A stretch of 64,000 nt of DNA, taken from assembly GCA_018222345.1 (NCBI GenBank), contig JAAFAL010000002.1:1-64000 (forward strand), in the 5' to 3' direction. This document shows, in pieces, positions 55,320 through 64,000 of this stretch. Origin of the DNA: a bacterium. GTDB taxonomy: Bacteria; Pseudomonadota; Gammaproteobacteria; Nevskiales; OUC007. The notes under the pieces were generated by a model. It saw only the letters and a list, made by a program, of their open reading frames with translations, did not search any database and was not told where the DNA came from. The translations under genes were made by a program, and so were the position numbers. The first letter of the stretch is position 1; every line of letters begins with the position of its first letter.

Positions 55320-55919
55320 ATGTCAAAACTGCAACTTTTGCTAATTGCCTGTTCATTCGCGCTGGGTGCCTGTGGCGGCGGCAGCGATTCCAACCCGCCA
55401 CCGAACGACGACAGCACGAGCATGGTGCCGCCGGGGGATATGGGCAACGATAGCGGCGCAGGCAATCAAAGCCAGTTTGTGCACGCTGGCGCGACGGTGA
55501 CTTCGACATGCCCCACCTGCACGTCCAACACGGGCCTACCCAACACCAATGATGGCGACGACGCCACATTCGCCGAGGCCACTTTCCCCATGGGCGGGCA
55601 AGCCGGCGTCGTTACGACGCGAGTTGATGCCGCCGATGGTGTCAGCTTCCCGGCAGGCCCAACAGTTGGCGCGCGGATCTTTCTCGCGGGTGGGATTAGC
55701 GTCGTGTGGACGGTCACCATCAATACGTATTTGGGTGACGTGCAACAGGAGTCCTTCGGCCCGGAGGACACCGCTGACTCGGTGGCCATCGACGTTACTG
55801 AGGAATTCACATTTACCAGCACCCAACCCTACGATGCGGTTGAGGCTGTCGTGCAATACACCGCTGGGTCGCCAATCATCGGCCCCATCAATACCAGGCT
55901 GTTCGAGTTCCGCGGCTAA
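55320..55919 (+). CDS. Lipoprotein of unknown function
   Basis: 199 residues. The lipobox is SFALGACGGG, followed by a linker of Ser/Asn/Pro/Gly to about residue 55. The rest is a beta-rich domain with a Cys pair (STCPTCTSNTGLPN), and strands such as ARIFLAGGISVVWTVTINTY and YDAVEAVVQYTAGSP. I recognise no family. It is a single-gene unit behind a strong AT-rich sigma70 promoter, which suggests high or specific expression. It is convergent with the TauE/SafE gene. Confidence 0.85.
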   Translation: MSKLQLLLIACSFALGACGGGSDSNPPPNDDSTSMVPPGDMGNDSGAGNQSQFVHAGATVTSTCPTCTSNTGLPNTNDGDDATFAEATFPMGGQAGVVTTRVDAADGVSFPAGPTVGARIFLAGGISVVWTVTINTYLGDVQQESFGPEDTADSVAIDVTEEFTFTSTQPYDAVEAVVQYTAGSPIIGPINTRLFEFRG

Positions 55920-55958
55920 GTTGCCAGCCAGGGCCTGCTCACACTATTTGAATGGGCC

Positions 55959-56765
55959 CTACACCGGCCCCAACATCAGCCGCAGGCTGACGACAAACAA
56001 CAGCACACCAAAGCAGCGCTTCAGCCCGTTGGCGGGCAGCCGATGGGCCAGCCGCGCGCCCAGCGGCGCGCAGCTCATGCTGGCAACAACAATGCAGGCC
56101 GCCGCTGGCAGCAACACGTAGCCGGCGCTGCCGGGCAGGGTGTCGGGCGCGTCCAAGCCTGTGATTGCATAGCCCACGGTGCCCGCCACTGCCAGCGGCA
56201 AGCCGCAAGCGGACGAGGTGGCAACCGCGCGCACCATGACAACCCGGCAGGCGGCCAAAAACGGCACCGTCAGGCTGCCGCCACCAATGCCAATCAGTGA
56301 CGACACGGCGCCAATCAGGCCACCGGCAGCGGCCAGGCCAGGCGCATTAGGCAGATCGAAGCGACCATTTGGCGTTGCCGACGGCACCAACAGGCGCAGC
56401 GCAATCAGCATGGCCAGTGCGCCGAACACGCGTTGCAGCACCACACCCGACAGGGCATCCGCCAACAACGTGCCTAAACCCGCGCCGAGCATTAAACCCG
56501 GCGTCATGCGCAGCACAATCGCCCAATCGACTGCACCACGCTTGTGATGCGCCCGCGTAGCCGACAGCGCGGTGAACACGATGCAGGCCAGCGATGTCGC
56601 AATGGCAGTGTGCACGATGGCCGGGGAGTCGATACCCTGCACCGCGAACACCAGCAGCAGGCCCGGCACCAAGACGATGCCGCCGCCCACCCCCAGCAGG
56701 CCGGCCAGCAAGCCGGCGGCGCTGCCGAGCAACAAATAGACAAGTACAATTTCGATATGCGACAA
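55959..56765 (-). CDS. TauE/SafE-family anion exporter
   Basis: 268 residues with about eight membrane helices. The duplicated family motif appears as LLAGLLGVGGGIVLVPGLLL near the N-terminus and AVSSLIGIGGGSLTVPFLAA in the second half. Family members export sulfite, organosulfonates or similar anions; the substrate cannot be told here. The start is TTG 56765, for want of a closer ATG. It overlaps possible longer starts of the divergent slt gene, which supports the ATG 56823 start for slt. A sat gene lies 800 bases away, but a sulfur link is only suggestive. Confidence 0.9.
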   Translation of the reverse strand: MSHIEIVLVYLLLGSAAGLLAGLLGVGGGIVLVPGLLLVFAVQGIDSPAIVHTAIATSLACIVFTALSATRAHHKRGAVDWAIVLRMTPGLMLGAGLGTLLADALSGVVLQRVFGALAMLIALRLLVPSATPNGRFDLPNAPGLAAAGGLIGAVSSLIGIGGGSLTVPFLAACRVVMVRAVATSSACGLPLAVAGTVGYAITGLDAPDTLPGSAGYVLLPAAACIVVASMSCAPLGARLAHRLPANGLKRCFGVLLFVVSLRLMLGPV

Positions 56766-56822
56766 CCGCGCTCAATGCAGCGCCGGAGTATCGGCTGGCT
56801 CCCCCAGGCTGGCAAGGCACGT

Positions 56823-58778
56823 ATGCGCTCGACTCGACCCCCACAACTTGCGCTGGCAGCACTCGCTTTGCTTTGCACGGCGGCGATGCCTGTGGCCAGC
56901 GCTGCCAGCAACCTGACGCAGCAGCGGCAAGCTTTCGCCACTGCGCTCGAAGACATCGAAGCCGGCAAGCTTGATCGCGCGCCAAAGTCGCTGGCCGACT
57001 ATCCCCTGGCGCCGTATCTGGACGCCGCGATCTTGCGCCGTGAGATTGTGCAAAACCCCGGCCCGGACAGCGACGGCCGCTTGGTGCGCTGGCTGGATGC
57101 CCACGGCAACCTGCCGCTGGCCAATGACCTGCGCCGCGATTGGCTCAAACGCGTCGCCCGCCGCGGCGACTGGCGCATCTTCCACACCTACTATCAACCC
57201 GTCGGCGGCACCAGCCTGCAGTGCCACTATGTCTATGCCCGCACAAAAGTGGAGGCGGCCGAGAAGGTCGAGCCCGCCGCCATGGATCTTTGGCTGCATG
57301 GCCGTAGCCAGCCCGATGCTTGCGACCCGGTATTCGCCTGGCTCAAAGCCGGCGGCAAACTCACCGAAGAGCGCATCTACGAGCGCATGATGCTGGCCAT
57401 GGATGCGCGCCAGGGCAAATTGGTGCGCTATTTGATGCGTAAGCTGCCGTCCAGCCGCCAAGCTTATGCCCGCGATTGGCTGGCAATGCGCGGTAATCCG
57501 GCACGCGAAATCGCCAAAGTGGCCAAGGCGGGCGTGGTCCGCGAAGACCGCCGCGACCTGCTAGCCACCGGCGTGAAAACACTGGCATGGCGCGACTCTG
57601 CCCGCGCCTACGCCCGCTTGCAGACGCTGCAAGGCGTGCGTGGCATCGACAAGAGCTTGCGCGACCACTTGCGCCGCGACGTTGCGCTGGGCCTTGCCTA
57701 CGACCGTGATGCACGCGGCTATGAGCTATTCCAACAAGTGCCTACGGGCATCCTCAACCGGGAGGCGCAGGAATGGCGCGTGCGCAGTGCGCTGTACCAG
57801 AAAGCCTGGGATGACGTCGCCGCCTGGATCGAAGCCATGCCAGCCGATTTGCAGCGCGATGATGCCTGGTCGTACTGGCTGGGCCGTGCCTACCTGCACG
57901 CCGGCCGCGGCGCACAAGCGCTGCCATTGTTTCGCCGTGTAGCACGCGACCGCAGTTACTACGGTTACCTGGCCGCCGACCAGATCAGCACCGGCTACGC
58001 CATCGACCACAAACCTGTGCCGGCCGACCCTGTGGCGCAGCAAACGCTGAACCAACTGGCCGGCGTGCAGCGCGCCCGCGAGTGGCTGGCGCTGGATCGC
58101 CCGGCCGAGGCGCGCATCGAATGGGTAGCGGTTGTACACGGCTTGGACAAAACCGCCCAGCAGCAGGCATCGCTGCTGGCCGCCAGTTGGCAGTGGTACG
58201 AGCAATCCATCATCACCCTGGCGCGCGCCAAATACTGGGACGTCATGCACCTGCGTTACCCGGCCGCACACTTTGCCGATATCGAGCAGTTATCCGGCAA
58301 AACCCAAGTGCCGGCCGACTTCATCTTGGGCATCACGCGGTCGGAAAGCCTGTTTGCCCGCGACGCGCGCAGCGGCGCCAATGCCCGTGGCTTGATGCAG
58401 CTATTGCCCGCCACTGCCAAACGGGTGGCGCGAGGCGCCGGCGTCAAATACCGCGGCGCCAGTTCGCTGTACGAACCGGGTGTCAATCTTGAACTAGGCA
58501 CCTATTACTTGGCCGACCTGCTCGAGCGTTTCGACGGCAGCCTGCCGTTTGCCGCCGCCGCCTACAACGCCGGCGAGCACCGCGTTGACCGCTGGCGGCC
58601 CGATGAGGCAACCGAGGCGGCGATTTGGGTGGAAAACATCCCCTACACCGAAACCCGGCTGTATGTGCAAAAGGTCATCAAACACATGACTGGCTTTGCC
58701 TGGCGGCGCTCCGGCCAGACTGTGCCTGTGACTGCGCGGCTGGGCACGCTGCCATTGCCCGCCGAGGCTTCGGGGTGA
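56823..58778 (+). CDS. slt: Soluble lytic murein transglycosylase
   Basis: 651 residues from ATG 56823. The signal peptide PPQLALAALALLCTAAMPVASA is shown by its core LALAALALLC; it exports the enzyme to the periplasm. A long alpha-superhelix (residues 30-450) precedes the catalytic domain with Glu in DFILGITRSESLFARDARSG, and ANARGLMQLLPATAKRVARG, then AAAYNAGEHRVDRW. The enzyme cleaves peptidoglycan glycan strands to give anhydromuropeptides. ATG 56757 or 56775 would overlap the divergent TauE gene and add a poor leader. It is followed 7 bases later by cca, probably in one operon. Confidence 0.95.
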   Translation: MRSTRPPQLALAALALLCTAAMPVASAASNLTQQRQAFATALEDIEAGKLDRAPKSLADYPLAPYLDAAILRREIVQNPGPDSDGRLVRWLDAHGNLPLANDLRRDWLKRVARRGDWRIFHTYYQPVGGTSLQCHYVYARTKVEAAEKVEPAAMDLWLHGRSQPDACDPVFAWLKAGGKLTEERIYERMMLAMDARQGKLVRYLMRKLPSSRQAYARDWLAMRGNPAREIAKVAKAGVVREDRRDLLATGVKTLAWRDSARAYARLQTLQGVRGIDKSLRDHLRRDVALGLAYDRDARGYELFQQVPTGILNREAQEWRVRSALYQKAWDDVAAWIEAMPADLQRDDAWSYWLGRAYLHAGRGAQALPLFRRVARDRSYYGYLAADQISTGYAIDHKPVPADPVAQQTLNQLAGVQRAREWLALDRPAEARIEWVAVVHGLDKTAQQQASLLAASWQWYEQSIITLARAKYWDVMHLRYPAAHFADIEQLSGKTQVPADFILGITRSESLFARDARSGANARGLMQLLPATAKRVARGAGVKYRGASSLYEPGVNLELGTYYLADLLERFDGSLPFAAAAYNAGEHRVDRWRPDEATEAAIWVENIPYTETRLYVQKVIKHMTGFAWRRSGQTVPVTARLGTLPLPAEASG

Positions 58779-58785
58779 TGAGCCG

Positions 58786-60009
58786 ATGAAAACGTACCTA
58801 GTCGGCGGCGCCGTGCGTGATGCGCTGCTCGGCCGCCCGGTGCGCGAGCGCGATTGGGTGGTTGTGGGTAGCACGCCGGAGGCCATGACCGAGCAGGCTT
58901 TCAAGCCTGTCGGCAAAGACTTCCCGGTGTTCCTGCACCCTGAAACTGGCGAGGAATACGCCTTGGCCCGCACCGAGCGCAAATCCGGCCGCGGCTATCA
59001 CGGTTTTGTGTTCCACACCGGCCCGGATGTCACGCTGGAAGACGACCTGCAGCGGCGCGACTTCACCGTCAACGCCATTGCGCAAACCGACGACGGCACA
59101 TTGATCGACCCCTGTGGCGGCCAGCAAGATCTAGACGCCCGCGTGCTGCGGCACGTGTCCGAGGCCTTCGCCGAAGACCCCGTCCGGGTGCTGCGCGGCG
59201 CGCGTTTTGTGGCCGAACTGGCACCGTGGGACTTCACTGTCGCCGACGAGACCCTGGCGCTGATGCGGCAGATGGTCGAGGCCGGCGAGGTCGATACCCT
59301 GCAGCCCGAACGCGTGTGGCAGGAAACCCGCCGCGCGCTGATGTCCGACGCGCCGCAAAAGTTCTTTCAGTTGCTGCGTGACTGCGGCGCGCTAGTGCGC
59401 ATCTTCCCCGAAATCGATGCCTTGTTCGGCAAACCGCAACCGCCGAAATACCACCCCGAGATCGACTGCGGCGTGCACCTGATGATGGTGCTGGAACAGG
59501 CTGCCAGATTGGGCCTGGACGAAATAACTCGCTACGCCGCGCTGTGCCACGACCTTGGAAAAGGCGTCACGCCCGAGCACATCCTACCCAGCCACCGCGG
59601 CCATGAGGCCGCCGGCGTGCCGCTGGTCAAAGCCATGAGCGAACGCCTGGGCGTGCCCAAAAACCACCGCACCCTGGCCGAAGTGGTGTCCCGCGAGCAC
59701 CTGCACGGCCACCGCGCGTTTGAGCTCAAACCCACCACCATCCAAAGCCTGTTTGAGCGGCTCGACGCCTACCGCCGGCCCGAACGGATCAAACAATTCT
59801 GCGATGCCTGCGAAGCCGATTCGCGCGGGCGGTTGGGGCTGGAAGACGAACCGTATCCGCAGGCGGACTATCTGCAGCGGTGTTTTGAAGCAGCCAACGC
59901 GGTTTCGACAAAGGCGATTATTGAGCGGGGAATACAGGGGCCTGCCGTGGGCGTTGAATTGGCGAAGGCGCGGACGGATGCTATCTCGACCACACCTAAA
60001 TCGAACTAG
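58786..60009 (+). CDS. cca: Multifunctional CCA tRNA nucleotidyltransferase, with Glu at first metal position
   Basis: 407 residues. It adds or repairs the CCA end of tRNA. The N-terminus [20 protein letters not shown] is typical of class II enzymes, followed by ERDWVVVG where the catalytic metal pair is normally DxD; here residue 21 is Glu (GAG 58846-58848) and residue 23 is Asp. The other marks are intact: [13 protein letters not shown], the template region [15 protein letters not shown], and the HD domain CHDLGKG with [13 protein letters not shown]. Length is normal and nothing suggests a pseudogene. Glu can also bind Mg, so activity may be kept. Confidence 0.95.
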   Translation: MKTYLVGGAVRDALLGRPVRERDWVVVGSTPEAMTEQAFKPVGKDFPVFLHPETGEEYALARTERKSGRGYHGFVFHTGPDVTLEDDLQRRDFTVNAIAQTDDGTLIDPCGGQQDLDARVLRHVSEAFAEDPVRVLRGARFVAELAPWDFTVADETLALMRQMVEAGEVDTLQPERVWQETRRALMSDAPQKFFQLLRDCGALVRIFPEIDALFGKPQPPKYHPEIDCGVHLMMVLEQAARLGLDEITRYAALCHDLGKGVTPEHILPSHRGHEAAGVPLVKAMSERLGVPKNHRTLAEVVSREHLHGHRAFELKPTTIQSLFERLDAYRRPERIKQFCDACEADSRGRLGLEDEPYPQADYLQRCFEAANAVSTKAIIERGIQGPAVGVELAKARTDAISTTPKSN

Positions 60010-60078
60010 GCACAAACTCGTCTAGCACCTCATCAATCAGCTAGATCGCTTGCATCGTGCTGATGCCTTGGATGGCCA

Positions 60079-63373
<3,295 letters not shown>

Positions 63374-63377
<4 letters not shown>

Positions 63378-63712
63378 ACCTGCTCGACCAACTGGCCGAA
63401 CAACACATCAGCCGGGCGATCGAAGCTGGCCAGTTGTCCGGCTTGCCCGGCGAAGGCCAGCCGCTGGCACTTGATGACGACCGCCTGGTGCCAGCGGAGC
63501 TACGCGCAGGTTTTCGGCTGTTGAAGAACGCCGGCTACTTGCCGCCTACCGTGCGTTTGCTCAGCGAGCTGCGCAGCGTCGAACAATTGTTGGCGCAAAC
63601 CATTGAGCCCGGCACGCGCCGGGCACGCCGCAAACGAGCCGCCTGGCTGCGCCTGCAATTGGGCGAGGCGCGCGGCTCCCGCGTCGCCGCACTGCTGGAA
63701 CAACGCCGATGA
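63374..63712 (+). CDS. DUF1992 (DnaJ-like N-terminal J-associated) small protein
   Basis: 112 residues. The family marks are [20 protein letters not shown] and [20 protein letters not shown] at the start and middle. Function is unknown; some members are annotated with DnaJ-type proteins. The start ATG overlaps the aroE stop (ATGA), and its own stop overlaps the next ATG (ATGA), so it is translationally coupled on both sides. The C-terminus is Arg-rich ([15 protein letters not shown]). Confidence 0.9.
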
Positions 63713-64000
63713 AACTGCTGCGCACGCCCGACAGATACTTCGAAAACTTGCCGGACTTCCCGTATGCGCCGCATTACGCCGAGGTGGATGGCGTGCGTAT
63801 TCACTATGTCGATGAAGGCCCGCACGATGCGCCGCCAGTGCTGCTCATGCATGGTGAACCGGATTGGTGCTACCTGTACCGGCACATGATTCCACCGTTG
63901 GTGGCAGCCGGGCGCCGCGTGCTGGCACCCGACCTCGTCGGCTTTGGCCGCTCGGACAAACCTGCCCGCAGCGCCGACCACAGTTATGCCCAGCAAGTCG
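63709..64000 (+). CDS. Haloalkane-dehalogenase-like alpha/beta-hydrolase (3' partial)
   Basis: 97 residues are visible before the right edge. The start ATG overlaps the DUF1992 stop (ATGA). The visible part begins [20 protein letters not shown], then [20 protein letters not shown] with [11 protein letters not shown], and [15 protein letters not shown]. The HGEPDW oxyanion region and [11 protein letters not shown] match the HLD-I group typified by DhlA, which cleaves carbon-halogen bonds. The nucleophile Asp and later residues are outside the window, so activity and substrate are unproven; related epoxide or ester hydrolases are possible. Confidence 0.85.
   Translation, partial: MKLLRTPDRYFENLPDFPYAPHYAEVDGVRIHYVDEGPHDAPPVLLMHGEPDWCYLYRHMIPPLVAAGRRVLAPDLVGFGRSDKPARSADHSYAQQV

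Overview
This is a gene-dense, GC-rich (clearly above 60% by eye) chromosomal stretch from a free-living aerobic bacterium. It is most likely a gammaproteobacterium near the Xanthomonadales/Lysobacterales. Pointers are the gene set (prlC, xthA, gor, gpmA, cca, slt, cydAB), lipobox lipoproteins, and a methionine synthase split into two genes. I see no rRNA, tRNA, CRISPR, integrase or transposase gene. The placement is inference from gene content, not a phylogeny. Genes cover almost everything, and only one gap exceeds 300 bases (7068-7419). It is filled with interspersed repeats.

Layout. 1-4.9 kb: the tail of a CFA-synthase-like methyltransferase, an exported protein, two overlapping exported amidohydrolases and a small HExxH protein. 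4.9-8.8 kb (minus strand): a membrane protein, gpmA, a lipoprotein esterase, a repeat block and gor. 8.9-14.5 kb (plus): LemA with a GIDE-like partner, prlC-xthA, and an HD-domain protein. 14.5-19.3 kb: split metH, with a mechanosensitive channel gene between its halves and a 30-bp palindrome in front. 19.3-28.4 kb: a LytTR regulator divergent from an acyltransferase, an exported methyltransferase, a glycosyltransferase, a 1018-residue phosphodiester-glycosidase fusion divergent from a 2H phosphoesterase, and DUF2237. 28.4-39 kb: a hydrolase, cydAB, an epimerase, an intradiol dioxygenase, an acyl-CoA dehydrogenase-amidase pair, a TIGR01777 epimerase and an S41 protease lipoprotein. 39-41.3 kb: a tightly overlapping DUF2256/iron-sulfur photolyase/DUF3429 operon. 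41.3-55 kb: a DUF4139 protein, a gluzincin-like protein, a three-gene signalling operon (REC-GGDEF-EAL, histidine kinase, REC), an amidohydrolase, a GH5 lipoprotein, a Pro-rich protein, DUF1499, a repeat-rich peptidoglycan-binding lipoprotein and sat. 55-64 kb: a lipoprotein with a clear sigma70 promoter, TauE/SafE, slt, cca, a YfcC-type carrier, and hemB-aroE-DUF1992-dehalogenase-like joined by ATGA-type overlaps.

The signals most worth a second look are non-coding or architectural. A composite interspersed repeat (five copies) carries a hairpin whose arms change together between copies. In two places its end supplies the start codon and signal-peptide n-region of unrelated exported proteins. 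One internal-module copy sits between exact 24-bp duplicates of the gor 3' end. Others are the palindrome before split metH, a lipoprotein with eight 23-residue repeats in two blocks, the glycosidase fusion, a Glu replacing the first metal Asp in Cca, and an amidohydrolase paralog that has lost its metal motif.
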